From: Nakamurella leprariae
GTDB lineage: Bacteria > Actinomycetota > Actinomycetes > Mycobacteriales > Nakamurellaceae
Assembly: GCF_016918035.1 (NCBI RefSeq)
Contig: NZ_JAERWK010000023.1
Coordinates: 1-64,000 of the forward strand
Length of the DNA: 64,000 nt
Reading direction: 5' to 3'
Part shown: one piece after another, positions 9,611 to 18,260 of the stretch
Layout: every line of letters starts with the position of its first letter
Position numbering within the stretch: the stretch's first letter is position 1
Program-made: the position numbers and the translations under genes
The notes under the pieces: model-generated
The model's database searches: none
What the model saw: only the letters and a program-made list of their open reading frames with translations
What the model was told of the DNA's origin: nothing

Positions 9611-10474
9611 TCACACCGATGGCGCCGCGGTCACCGCTCGGGTCGGCACGGCGATCCGGGCGCTCAACCCGGCCAGGCTCAACGCGCCGGCCACGGCCAG
9701 CACGAAGCCCACGGTGGCGATCCCGCCGAACCCCTCGCGCACCCGGTCGCCCAGGAACGACAGGCCGATGGCCGACGGCAGCACGGTCTCGGTCGCGTAG
9801 TTCACCGCCGAGACCAGCGTCACCGAGCCGTGTTCCAACGCGGCGCCGAACGCGGTGGTGGCCAGGACCCCGTTCAGGGCGATGGCCAGGAAGGTCGGGT
9901 CGATCAGGTACAGCCACCAGGCGTGCGGCGCGTCCAGCGTCCGGGCCGCGACGGCCACCCAGGTGAAGCCCAGGCCGGCGGCCAGGGACAACGTGATGGC
10001 GCGGGGACGCCCGGCCGGCAGTCGCTTGGCCAGCGCCGCGATGCCGGCGGTGGGGATGACCGCGACGACCAGCGTCCAGCGCCAGATCTCGGCCAGCTCG
10101 ATCGGCGGTTCGTCCCGGGCCGAGATGGCCAGCAGCACCAGTCCGGCCAGCATGCCGACCAGCGCGATGACCGACTGCCGCGGCAGCCGGGCGCCGAGCA
10201 CCGCCGCCAGCACCGCGGTGACGCCGACGCTGCTGGCCACCCCGGCCTGCACCATGAACAACGGCAGGTACTGCATGGCCGCCGCCGCCGCGATGAACCC
10301 GGTCAGGTCGACGACCAGGCCGACCACGTACCGCGGTCGCCGGAGCAGTTGGCTGAACGGCACGGCATGACTGGGGCCACCGCGGGCGGCTGCCTTGGCG
10401 CCCTGTGACTCGAGGACCGAGCCCGCGCCACTGGCCACCGCCGCCAGCACCACCAGCAGGATCCCGATCACCAT
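9611..10474 (-). CDS. DMT-superfamily (EamA/NIPA-like) transporter
   Basis: A 287-aa polytopic membrane protein with about nine or ten hydrophobic helices starting at the very N-terminus ('MVIGILLVVLAAVASGAGSVLESQGAK'), matching the length and two-fold layout of drug/metabolite transporters. The early 'SVLESQGAK' segment is like those seen in NIPA-type relatives. The substrate is unknown. It lies 33 nt upstream of the 9011-9577 gene on the same strand, so it could head a three-gene membrane operon with that gene and DUF421. Confidence 0.8.
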   Translation of the reverse strand: MVIGILLVVLAAVASGAGSVLESQGAKAAARGGPSHAVPFSQLLRRPRYVVGLVVDLTGFIAAAAAMQYLPLFMVQAGVASSVGVTAVLAAVLGARLPRQSVIALVGMLAGLVLLAISARDEPPIELAEIWRWTLVVAVIPTAGIAALAKRLPAGRPRAITLSLAAGLGFTWVAVAARTLDAPHAWWLYLIDPTFLAIALNGVLATTAFGAALEHGSVTLVSAVNYATETVLPSAIGLSFLGDRVREGFGGIATVGFVLAVAGALSLAGLSARIAVPTRAVTAAPSV

Positions 10475-10689
10475 GGCGGCAGTCTCCCAGGCGGCGCGTG
10501 GGACGGGCGTGCGTCGGCTCGGCGGCTCGTCAGGTCGGCGGGTCGTCAGGCGGGGGTGGTGGGCCCCGGTGGCCGACCGCCCGCGATACTCGTCCCGCGC
10601 CGGCGTGGGTGCGGCCCGATCCAGCGGGCGGCCCGGCGGTGCGGGGCCCGGTGGACGAGCCGGCGGGCCGGTGGCGAGGGAGAGCGACG

Positions 10690-11535
10690 ATGCGACTGGT
10701 CACGCTGCGAACGGCGGCGGGCACCCGGGCGGCCCGGCTGGACGGGAACACCGGGGACCCGGACTCCGGCACCCTGACGGTGCTGGACGGCGTGGCCGAC
10801 GTGGGTTCCCTGCTGGCCCGGCCGGACTGGCGGGAGGTCGCCGCCGCGGCCGTCGGCGAGCAGATCCCGTACGCCGGAGCCGATCTCGCCCCCGTCGTGC
10901 CGCACCCGGGCAAGGTCATCTGCGCCGGGCTGAACTACCGGTCGCACATCCTGGAGATGGGGATGGAGCTGCCCGCCTTCCCGACCCTGTTCCCCAAGTT
11001 CGCCGAGTCCCTGGTCGGTGCGACGGACGACGTCCTGTTGCCGCCGGAGGATCCGCACCTCGACTGGGAGGCCGAGCTGGCCGTCGTCATCGGCACGCCG
11101 GTCCGCCGCGCCACCGAGCAGACGGCGGCCGCGGCCATCGCGGGATGGACCGTGTCGAACGACGTCTCGATGCGCGGCTGGCAGTTCCGCACCGCCCAGT
11201 GGCTGGCCGGCAAGGGCTGGGAGCGCAGCACGCCGCTCGGTCCGGCGCTGGTCACGCCGGACGAGTGGGCGCCGGGACCGACCATCCGCGCCACCGTCGC
11301 CGGGGAGCTGATGCAGGAGGCGTCCACCGACGACCTGGTCTTCTCACCCGCCGCGCTCGTCGCCTACATCTCCACCATGATCACGCTGCAGCCGGGCGAC
11401 GTGGTGCTGACCGGGACCCCCGGTGGGGTCGGGTACGCCCGGACGCCCCCGCGCTGGCTGGTCGACGGCGAGGTCGTCGAGATCTCCATCGACGGGCTCG
11501 GCGTGCTGCGCAACCAGATCCGCGCCGAGCGCTGA
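10690..11535 (+). CDS. Fumarylacetoacetate hydrolase (FAH) family protein
   Basis: A 281-aa enzyme of the FAH/2-hydroxyhepta-2,4-diene-1,7-dioate isomerase family, which cleaves or decarboxylates acylpyruvate-type intermediates with a bound divalent metal. Motifs visible are 'GKVICAGLNYRSHILEMG', 'PHLDWEAELAVVIG' (metal-binding acidic residues), 'VSNDVSMRGWQ', 'PLGPALVTPDE' and 'LTGTPGGVGYAR'. The ATG at 10690 has an SD (GGGAGAG) about 8 nt upstream; upstream in-frame sequence is non-coding in character. No aromatic-degradation genes are adjacent, so the substrate is open. Confidence 0.92.
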   Translation: MRLVTLRTAAGTRAARLDGNTGDPDSGTLTVLDGVADVGSLLARPDWREVAAAAVGEQIPYAGADLAPVVPHPGKVICAGLNYRSHILEMGMELPAFPTLFPKFAESLVGATDDVLLPPEDPHLDWEAELAVVIGTPVRRATEQTAAAAIAGWTVSNDVSMRGWQFRTAQWLAGKGWERSTPLGPALVTPDEWAPGPTIRATVAGELMQEASTDDLVFSPAALVAYISTMITLQPGDVVLTGTPGGVGYARTPPRWLVDGEVVEISIDGLGVLRNQIRAER

Positions 11536-11544
11536 ATCGCCCTG

Positions 11545-11575
11545 CTGCCGGGCGCCGGATTCAGGCGCCCGGCAG
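11545..11575. terminator. Hairpin terminator between FAH and VOC genes
   Basis: A perfect 12-bp stem CTGCCGGGCGCC / GGCGCCCGGCAG with a 7-nt loop, 10 nt after the FAH stop. It overlaps the last codons of the convergent VOC gene (stop at 11561-11563 lies in the loop), so it could serve both transcripts. No U-tract. Confidence 0.7.
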
Positions 11576-11938
11576 GAACAGGCAGAACGGGTGCCCGGCC
11601 GGATCCAGCCAGACCCGGACGTGCTGCTGCGGCTGGAACCCGGCCAGGGTCGCACCGAGTTCGGCGGCCCGGTCACCGGCCGCGTCCAGGTCGTCCACCT
11701 CGATGTCCAGGTGGGCCATCATCGGGAGCTCGCCGGTCCCGGCCGGCCAGGTCGGCGGCCGGTAGGCCGGCTCCAGCTGGAACGACAGGCCGGCACCGCC
11801 GTCCGGGCTGCGCAACCGCGCCCACTCCGGCGCCTCCTCGATCGTCTCCCAGCCCAGCAGGCGGCGGTAGAAGTCGGTCAGCGTGGCCACGTCCGGGGTG
11901 TCGAGCACCGTGGCGGACAGGCGGAAGCTCGGGCTCAT
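11561..11938 (-). CDS. VOC (glyoxalase/bleomycin-resistance fold) family protein
   Basis: A 125-aa protein with two beta-alpha-beta-beta-beta modules: 'SATVLDTPDVATLTDFYRRLLGW' at the start and 'MMAHLDIEVDDLDAAGDRAAELG...VRVWLDPAGHPFCLF' in the second half, the usual VOC pattern including a metal-ligand-like His in 'MAHLDIEV'. The reaction is unknown. The ATG at 11938 is preferred because AGGAG lies 7 nt before it; the GTG two codons upstream would be too close to that SD. Confidence 0.87.
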   Translation of the reverse strand: MSPSFRLSATVLDTPDVATLTDFYRRLLGWETIEEAPEWARLRSPDGGAGLSFQLEPAYRPPTWPAGTGELPMMAHLDIEVDDLDAAGDRAAELGATLAGFQPQQHVRVWLDPAGHPFCLFLPGA

Positions 11939-12070
11939 CGACACTCCTGCAGGTCGTGGTGTCGCCGGGTCCGTTCAGTCTGGACCCCGGGACCACCTCT
12001 CCCTGCAGGCAGAGGTCGATCTCGTCCCCGGTGGCCGATGCGGCGGGCGGTCCCGGCCTCGGACGATCGC

Positions 12071-12637
12071 ATGGATCGACACGACGAAAGCCGTGGTCAC
12101 CGTCCGGGCGCTGGTCAAGCGGACGGCGACCGCACCGTGGTCGACGGCGTGGACCTCGACGTCCGTCCGGGCGAGCTGGTCGGCCTGATCGGCGCGAACG
12201 GCGCCGGCACGACGACGACGGTGGAGTGCCTGCAGGGACAGCGCCGGCCCGAGCGGGACGGTGCGGCCCGTGACGGTGACGAGCTGCTCGTGGCGTTCGA
12301 CCTCGCCGACCGACGCCGCTCCTTCGTGGGCTCGATGAGTGGCGGTGGACGACACCGGCTGTCGTTGGTCACCGGGCTGCTGAACGCGCCGCACCTGGTG
12401 GTGCTGGATGAACTGACCCGAGGACTGGATCTCGCCGCACGGCGGGACGTGTGGGCCGCGATCGCCGAGCTGCGCCGCACCGGCACCGCGGTGCTGCTGG
12501 TCACCCACGAGACGCGAGCCCGGGCTTCGAGGCCGCGCCGCTGCGGTCGTCTTCGCGTTCGACAACGGGGTGGTCCGGCCCGCCCGCGGTGGAGCCTGTC
12601 GGCGACCGCCGAGCGAGACCCATTCGTGACAGCCTGA
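12071..12637 (+). pseudogene. Decayed ABC transporter ATP-binding protein
   Basis: Remnant of a DrrA-like ABC ATPase. The N-terminal strand and Walker A are recognisable ('VRPGELVGLIGANGAG') but the Walker A lysine is threonine (GANGAGTTTT). About 60 residues that should hold the Q-loop and helical domain start are missing after 'CLQGQRRPE'. The frame then resumes with a degraded signature ('GSMSGGGRHRLSLVTGLLN') and Walker B 'LVVLDELTRGLD', where the usual Pro is Leu. After 'VLLVTHE' the frame shifts into an Arg-rich nonsense tail. A second component (permease) is absent. The start is arbitrary: the ATG at 12071 is the first before the homology. Confidence 0.8.
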
Positions 12638-12721
12638 TGTCGATCCGAAGATCACCATCACCTGGACGGATGGTGCTGAGCCGGGGTAACATTCTGTTCC
12701 CGACACCCCGGAGGAGTGCCG

Positions 12722-13294
12722 ATGGATCCCCTCGTCCTCACCCTGCTGGTGGTGGGCGGGATCGGTCTGCTGGTGCTCGTGGTGGCCATGGTGATCGGGG
12801 ACCTGCACTTCGATGCCGACGTCGACGGGCTCGGGGTCTTCTCGCTCCCCGCCCTGGCCGCGCTCATCGGCGGGATCGGCTTCATCGGGGCGGCGGTCGC
12901 CGCGCTGGTGCCCACGGGCTGGCCGACCGGTGGTCGGCTCGCCGTGGCGTTGGGCGCCGGTGTGGTGGGGGCGGTGCCCTTGTCGTACGGCGCCATCCGG
13001 CTGACCCGCGGTCTGATGGTCATGGCCACCGACCCGACGCCCACCGAGCACGATCTCGAGGGTCGGCTGGGTGCGGTGATCACCAGGATCCCCGCCGGTG
13101 GCATCGGCGAGATCCACGTCTCGCTGCACGGCACCCGGGTCAAACTGGCCGCCCGCAGCGACCTGGCGCTGCCGGTCGGGACGCCGATCATGGTCGCCGG
13201 GGTGGTGTCGCCGACGCTCGTCGAGGTCGTCTCAACGGCCTTCGAGCCGCCCGACCGTCCCGTCGATCCGCCGCCGAACCACCGCACTGACTGA
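12722..13294 (+). CDS. NfeD-like membrane protein, flotillin partner
   Basis: 190 aa with an N-terminal helix ('LVLTLLVVGGIGLLVLVVAMVIGDL'), two more transmembrane segments, and a C-terminal small beta-barrel (OB-like) domain from about residue 110 ('LEGRLGAVITRIPAGGIGEIHV...VKLAARSD...GTPIMVAGVV'). This is the plan of NfeD-family proteins. NfeD and flotillin genes are typically adjacent, as here (flotillin begins 105 nt downstream), and are thought to organise ordered membrane domains. The ATG at 12722 is set by GGAGGA 7 nt upstream. Confidence 0.82.
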   Translation: MDPLVLTLLVVGGIGLLVLVVAMVIGDLHFDADVDGLGVFSLPALAALIGGIGFIGAAVAALVPTGWPTGGRLAVALGAGVVGAVPLSYGAIRLTRGLMVMATDPTPTEHDLEGRLGAVITRIPAGGIGEIHVSLHGTRVKLAARSDLALPVGTPIMVAGVVSPTLVEVVSTAFEPPDRPVDPPPNHRTD

Positions 13295-13399
13295 TCTTCT
13301 CGCGCCGAGGGACCCGTCCCGGCGTCCCCGCGCGAGACCTGCAGACCCTGCCCGAAGCCCGGCGGACCCGGCGGTCCGTCGTCCTCGAAGGAGAGTTCC

Positions 13400-14935
13400 G
13401 TGTCCTTGCCGGTCCTGATCGCCCTGGGCGGCGTCGCCGTGCTCATCATCCTGCTCGTGCTGCTGATCCTGTCCCGGATCAAGGTCGCCGGGCCCAACCA
13501 GGCGTTCCTGGTCACCGGCCGCCGCGGCCGGACGTCGACCTCGTCCTCCGGCGTGACCTCCACCGACCTGTCCGGCCAGAAGGTCGTGATGGGGGCGAGC
13601 GTGTTCGTGCTCCCGGTGGTGCAGAAGCTGCACTCCATCGACCTGTCCAGCCGGCGCATCCCGGTCGGCATCCGCGGTGCGGTGTCCAAGCAGGGCATCA
13701 AGACCGACCTCGAGGGGGTGGCCATCGTCAAGGTCGGTGGCTCCGAGGCGTCGATCCGTGCTGCTGCGCAACGCTTCCTGAACCAGCAGTCCGGCATCGA
13801 CGTGTTCACCTCCGAGGTGCTGGCCGGCGCGCTGCGCTCCATCGTCGGCCGCCTCACCATCGAGGAGATCATCCGAGACCGCGCCGCGTTCGCCTCCGCC
13901 GTGGCCGAGGAGGCCGAGACCTCGCTCACCGGGCAGGGTCTGATCCTGGACACCTTCCAGTTGCAGGACATCCAGGCTGAGGGCAGCTATCTGGCCGACC
14001 TCGGACGACCAGAGGCCGCGCGGGTGCTCAAGGAGGCGGCCATCGCCGAGGCCCGGGCGCAGCAGGTCGCCGAGCAGGAATCGCTGCTGGCCCGGGAGGC
14101 CATCGCGGTGTCCAACCGGCAGTTGTCGCTCAAGCAGGCCGAGATCGACGCGCAGATCGACGCGGCCAAGGCCGAGGCGGCCGCCGCCGGTCCGCTGGCC
14201 AAGGCGGCGCAGGACCAGCGGGTGCTCACCGAGCAGGAGAAGGTGGCCGAGCGCACGGCCCTGCTCAAGGAGCGGCAGTTGGACACCGAGGTGCGGCGGC
14301 CGGCCGACGCCGACCGGTACCGCATCGAGACGCAGGCCCAGGCCAACAAGAACGCGGCCATCGCCCGGGCCGAGGCCGAGCGGCAGTCCACCATCGCCGC
14401 GGCCCAGGCCGGCGCCGAGCAGGCCCGGCTGGTCGGCGAGGGCGAGCGGTCCCGCCGGTCCGCGCTGGCCGAGGCCGAGGCCATCGAGGGCGCCAAGAAG
14501 GGTGAGGCGGAGCGGATGCGCCGGCAGGCGGTCGCCGAGGCGGTCGAGCGGGAGGGCTCGGCCGAGGCCAGCGCCATCCTGGCCCGCGGTCAGGCCGAGG
14601 CCGAGGCGATGGACCTGCGGTCCAAGGCGTTCGCCACGTACGGCCAGGCCGCGGTGCTGGAGATGCTGGTCACGGTGCTGCCCCAGGTGGTGGAGGCCGC
14701 GTCGGCCCCGCTGGCCGCGGTGGACAAGATGACCGTCATCTCCTCGGACGGCGCCGCCGGCGTCGGCCTCGGCAAGACCGTCGCCGCCAACGTGGCCCAG
14801 GGGCTGCAACTGTCCAAGGACCTCACCGGCGTCGACCTGGCCGGGCTGCTGAGCCGGCTGGCCGGAGCCGACCTCATGGCCAAGGCGGCGGTGGACGGGG
14901 ACGCGAAGACCACGGTGGTACCGCGCTCCAGCTGA
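13400..14935 (+). CDS. Flotillin family protein (SPFH domain)
   Basis: A 511-aa membrane-scaffold protein. A single N-terminal membrane helix ('LPVLIALGGVAVLIILLVLLIL') is followed by an SPFH/PHB domain (about 30-200; 'NQAFLVTGRRGR...VFVLPVVQKLHSIDLSSRRIPV') and a long Ala/Glu-rich coiled coil (about 200-420) with many AEA/EAE repeats typical of flotillins. The tail is variable. Start is the GTG at 13400 with SD AAGGAGAG. Partnered with the upstream NfeD-like gene; a hairpin at 14945-14979 separates it from FUSC. Confidence 0.93.
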   Translation: MSLPVLIALGGVAVLIILLVLLILSRIKVAGPNQAFLVTGRRGRTSTSSSGVTSTDLSGQKVVMGASVFVLPVVQKLHSIDLSSRRIPVGIRGAVSKQGIKTDLEGVAIVKVGGSEASIRAAAQRFLNQQSGIDVFTSEVLAGALRSIVGRLTIEEIIRDRAAFASAVAEEAETSLTGQGLILDTFQLQDIQAEGSYLADLGRPEAARVLKEAAIAEARAQQVAEQESLLAREAIAVSNRQLSLKQAEIDAQIDAAKAEAAAAGPLAKAAQDQRVLTEQEKVAERTALLKERQLDTEVRRPADADRYRIETQAQANKNAAIARAEAERQSTIAAAQAGAEQARLVGEGERSRRSALAEAEAIEGAKKGEAERMRRQAVAEAVEREGSAEASAILARGQAEAEAMDLRSKAFATYGQAAVLEMLVTVLPQVVEAASAPLAAVDKMTVISSDGAAGVGLGKTVAANVAQGLQLSKDLTGVDLAGLLSRLAGADLMAKAAVDGDAKTTVVPRSS

Positions 14936-14944
14936 TCGGATCGA

Positions 14945-14979
14945 CCGCCGCCCGAGGTGCAGAGCGCCCCGGGCGGCGG
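14945..14979 (+). terminator. Hairpin after flotillin gene
   Basis: A 10-bp perfect GC stem (CCGCCGCCCG / CGGGCGGCGG) around a 15-nt loop, 9 nt past the flotillin stop and 17 nt before the next start. It may only partly terminate transcription into the FUSC gene. Confidence 0.5.
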
Positions 14980-14996
14980 GACGACAATGTCGGGCG

Positions 14997-16052
14997 ATGA
15001 GCACCACCGGCTTCGCTCGCAGTCTGATCGCCTTCAACCCGTCGCCCCGGCGATGGCCCATCGCCGTCGCGGCCGGTCTGTCGATGGCCGTGCCGGTGGC
15101 GGTCGGGGCGCTGGCCGGTCGCACCGATCTCGGCCTGCTGGCCAGCCTGGGCGCCTTCACCTCGCTGTACTTCGGGGCCGAGCCGCGGCGCCGACGACTG
15201 CGGTTGCTGCCGGTGGTCGCGCTGGCGCTGGTCGCCGTCGCGGCGCTGGGAGCGCTGGTCGCGCCGTCCCACCCGGCCACCCTGGTCGGCTTGGCCGCGG
15301 TCGCCGTGGCGTCCGCGGTGGGGACCGTGGCCACCCGGCTCGGACCGCCCGGCGCGATCATGTTCATCCTGGTGTTCGGCATCTCGGCACAACTGACCGG
15401 GCCCATCTCTTCCGGTGGCGCCGGCGTCGCCCCCGGTCCGCTGCTCGGGCTGCTGGCCGCGGGATGCGTCGCTGCGTACCTGATCAGCGCCCTGGTCATG
15501 TCGATCCCCGCGGTGCGTTGGCCCGCTGCGGCCGCCGCGTTCGCCACTCCGAGACGACGGGACCCGATCGACGCGACCGACCGGCTCAGCGTCGCCCGTC
15601 AGGTGATGGCGTCGCTGCTCGGGGTCGGGCTGGTGACGGTCATCGGCGAGCCACGCGGCTACTGGGTGGTCGGGGCGTCGGTGGCCATCCTGAGTATCGG
15701 GCACCGGCACCGCGTCACCGTGGTCCGGGCGGTCCACCGCATCACCGGCACGGTCGTCGGGGTGGGCGTCTTCGCGCTGCTGGCGCTGCTGCACCCGCAG
15801 GGCATCTGGCTGGCGTTGCTGTTCGGCGTCCTGCAGTTCGTCATCGAACTGGTCGTCATCCGGCACTCCGCGCTGGCGCTGACGTTCATCACCCCGCTGG
15901 TCCTGCTGCTGCTGTCCGCCGCCCACCCGGGCAGCGCCGGCCGCATCGCGGTCGAGCGACTGGTCGACACCGGTTGGGGTGCGCTCATCGCCGTGCTGGT
16001 GCTGGGCATCGTGCCGGCGCGGTGGTTCCGGGAGCGCACGGCGCAGCCGTGA
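14997..16052 (+). CDS. FUSC family inner-membrane protein
   Basis: 351 aa with a dense set of hydrophobic helices through most of the length (for example 'IAVAAGLSMAVPVAVGALAG', 'PVVALALVAVAALGALVA', 'GIWLALLFGVLQFVIELVVI', 'ALTFITPLVLLLLSAAH'). It matches fusaric-acid-resistance/aromatic-acid-efflux-like (FUSC) proteins; the 'MFILVFGISAQL' and 'VERLVDTGWGALIAVLVLGI' blocks are typical. The substrate is unknown, and the usual MFP/outer-membrane partners of Gram-negatives are absent, as expected. ATG at 14997; no other start needed. Confidence 0.8.
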   Translation: MSTTGFARSLIAFNPSPRRWPIAVAAGLSMAVPVAVGALAGRTDLGLLASLGAFTSLYFGAEPRRRRLRLLPVVALALVAVAALGALVAPSHPATLVGLAAVAVASAVGTVATRLGPPGAIMFILVFGISAQLTGPISSGGAGVAPGPLLGLLAAGCVAAYLISALVMSIPAVRWPAAAAAFATPRRRDPIDATDRLSVARQVMASLLGVGLVTVIGEPRGYWVVGASVAILSIGHRHRVTVVRAVHRITGTVVGVGVFALLALLHPQGIWLALLFGVLQFVIELVVIRHSALALTFITPLVLLLLSAAHPGSAGRIAVERLVDTGWGALIAVLVLGIVPARWFRERTAQP

Positions 16053-16141
16053 GCGGGTACGGGGGCACTCCCGGCTGGACGGTCGGCCCGCCCGGGTCGA
16101 TCATGGGGCCGCTCGATCCGCCGGACCCGCGAGGAGCTCCC

Positions 16142-17866
16142 ATGCCGGTAGTCGCCGACGCCCCGCATCCCGACCGGCCGTGGCGTCGCCCGGGCCGGTT
16201 CGGGTACGCGCTCACCCGGATCCGCGGTGCACTGCGCCCGCCGGTGACCGTCACCGAACCCGATCCCGGCAGCCTCGTCGTGCACCGGGACGTCCCCGTC
16301 CCCACCCGGGACGGCACGGTGCTGCGGGCGAACGTCTTCCTGCCCGCTGGTCCGGGGCCGTTCCCGGTCATCCTCTGCGCGCACCCGTACGGCAAGGACA
16401 CGTGGCCGACCCGGACCCGCCGGGGCCGGATGAAGGTCGACTTCCAGTACCGGATCCTGCGTCAGGCCGGCCCGGTCGCCTTCTCCGCCCTGACCACCTG
16501 GGAGTCACCCGATCCGGCCCGCTGGACCGCCCGCGGGTACGCACTGGTGAACGCCGACCTGCGCGGGGCGGGCACCTCCGAGGGCACCGGCTCGCTGCTG
16601 TCCGACCTGGAGGCCCGCGACGTGGCCGACCTGATCGACTGGGCCGGGACCCGGGACTGGAGCACCGGGTCGGTCGGCATGCTGGGCGTCTCCTACCTGG
16701 CCATCTCGCAGTGGAAGGCCGCCGGTCTGCACCCCGAGCACCTGAGGGCCATCGTGCCGTGGGAGGGCCTGACCGACGCCTACCGTGACCTCGGGCACCC
16801 GGGCGGCGTCCGCGAACGCGGGTTCATCGTGCTGTGGGGCCGGGTGCTGCGCCGGGTCCGGCTGGCCGACCGCCTCGACGAGGAGACCAAGCGGCGGCCG
16901 CTCCTGGACGAGTACTGGCGGTCGAAGGTGCCCGACCTGGCCGCGATCGAGGTACCGGCGCTGATCTGCGGCAGCTTCTCGGACAACAACCTGCACAGCC
17001 GCGGCTCCATCCGGGCGTTCGAGCAGATCAGCTCGACCGAGCGGCACCTGTGGACGCACCGCACCGGCAAGTGGTCGGCGTTCTACTCGTCCGAGGCCCA
17101 GGCCGCGCAGCTGCGCTTCCTGGACCGGCACCTCAAGGACCAGTCGGGCGCACCGTTGCCGCCGGTCCGGCTGGAGATCCGCGACCGGGGCAACCGGGTG
17201 GTCGAGATCCGGGACGAGCAGGAGTGGCCGCTGGCCCGCACGGCCTGGACGCCGCTGCACGTGACGACGACCGGGCTGACCAGCACCCCCGCCGCGCAGT
17301 CCGGCGCCGTCGACTTCGACAGCCGCACCGGTGGGTTCGGGGTGGGCTGGACGGTCCCGCAGGACACCGAGCTGACCGGGCCGATGGCGGCCCGGCTGTT
17401 CGTCTCGCTGCAGGACCCGGCGGGTGCACCGGGCGTCGGGTCGCTGGACGCCCGGCTGTTCGTCGGGGTGGAGCAGTGGCGCCGCGGCAGGTTCGTCGGC
17501 TACGAGGGCTCGTACGGCTTCGGGCACGACCGGGTCACCACCGGCTGGCAGCGCGTGTCGCTGCGGAGGCTGGACGAGGCTGCGTCCCGGCCGTTCGAGC
17601 CGATGCCGACGTTCGACCGGCCGGAACCCGTCCGCGCCGGACAGATCGTCCCGGTGGACGTGGCGCTCGGGCCGTCCGCGACGCTGTTCCGGGCCGGGGA
17701 CCAGCTGCGGCTGGTCGTCGCCGGTCGCTGGCTGTCGCCGCGGAACCCGCTCACCGGTGGGCTGCCGGCCAACTACGAGACCGGTCCGCGGGTGGCCGTG
17801 ACGCTGCACTGGGGACCGGAGCACCCGTCCCAGCTGCTCGTGCCGGTCATCCCGCGCTCGTCGTAG
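16142..17866 (+). CDS. CocE/NonD family hydrolase
   Basis: A 574-aa alpha/beta hydrolase of the CocE / X-Pro dipeptidyl-peptidase S15 type, acting on esters or acyl-peptide bonds. The N-terminal part holds 'VPTRDGTVLRANVFLP', the 'HPYGKDTWP' loop and the nucleophile 'GMLGVSYLAISQWKAA' (Ser near residue 183). A C-terminal jelly-roll domain starts around residue 370 ('ELTGPMAARLFVSLQD...DQLRLVVAGRW'). The ATG at 16142 has GAGGAG 7 nt upstream; the frame is open far upstream through FUSC but that is antisense/shift shadow. No signal peptide, so cytoplasmic. Confidence 0.9.
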   Translation: MPVVADAPHPDRPWRRPGRFGYALTRIRGALRPPVTVTEPDPGSLVVHRDVPVPTRDGTVLRANVFLPAGPGPFPVILCAHPYGKDTWPTRTRRGRMKVDFQYRILRQAGPVAFSALTTWESPDPARWTARGYALVNADLRGAGTSEGTGSLLSDLEARDVADLIDWAGTRDWSTGSVGMLGVSYLAISQWKAAGLHPEHLRAIVPWEGLTDAYRDLGHPGGVRERGFIVLWGRVLRRVRLADRLDEETKRRPLLDEYWRSKVPDLAAIEVPALICGSFSDNNLHSRGSIRAFEQISSTERHLWTHRTGKWSAFYSSEAQAAQLRFLDRHLKDQSGAPLPPVRLEIRDRGNRVVEIRDEQEWPLARTAWTPLHVTTTGLTSTPAAQSGAVDFDSRTGGFGVGWTVPQDTELTGPMAARLFVSLQDPAGAPGVGSLDARLFVGVEQWRRGRFVGYEGSYGFGHDRVTTGWQRVSLRRLDEAASRPFEPMPTFDRPEPVRAGQIVPVDVALGPSATLFRAGDQLRLVVAGRWLSPRNPLTGGLPANYETGPRVAVTLHWGPEHPSQLLVPVIPRSS

Positions 17867-17891
17867 CCGCCGTCCGGTCGGTGGCAGGGGA

Positions 17892-18260
17892 TCAGGGCGC
17901 GCGCCAGGAACGCAGCCGGGCTGCGGTCTCGGGAACGGTGCTCGCGCCGATGGTGACCGCGATGACCAGGTCGTACGCGGGGTCGTCCGGCGCGTCCAGG
18001 CTGATGCCGTTCAGGCCGAGGAAGACCACCACAGCGAGCCAGCCGAGGCGCTTGTTGCCGTCCACGAGCGCGTGGTTCCGCACGATCGATTCGAGCAGGG
18101 CGGCGGCCTTCTCGTCGATGGACGGGTACGCGTCCTGCCCGAAGACCACGGTGGTCGGGCGGTGCGCCGCCGAGTCGAGCAGGCCGTGATCGCGGACCGG
18201 CCCCACGCCGAGGTCCGCGATCAGGACGAGCAGGTCCTCGGTGGTGAGGAACTCGGTCAC
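17892..18260 (-). CDS. Doc-type toxin (Fic fold)
   Basis: A 122-aa death-on-curing family protein. The Fic/Doc active-site motif is 'HALVDGNKRLGWLA' (His about 63, Asn-Lys-Arg 69-71), the HxFxx(D/A)NKR variant of Doc kinases that phosphorylate EF-Tu rather than the HxFx(D/E)GNGR of AMPylating Fic proteins. It follows its putative antitoxin with a 4-nt overlap of start and stop, so translation is coupled. Length is typical for Doc. Confidence 0.88.
   Translation of the reverse strand: MTEFLTTEDLLVLIADLGVGPVRDHGLLDSAAHRPTTVVFGQDAYPSIDEKAAALLESIVRNHALVDGNKRLGWLAVVVFLGLNGISLDAPDDPAYDLVIAVTIGASTVPETAARLRSWRAP

Noticed and set aside
11423-12070. Upstream in-frame continuation of the ABC pseudogene
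   Set aside because: It overlaps FAH and VOC coding sequence and has no ABC homology.
14957-16141. N-terminal extension of the CocE hydrolase through the FUSC gene
   Set aside because: Out of frame with FUSC, Arg/Gly-rich and without start signals; the ATG at 16142 has a strong SD.
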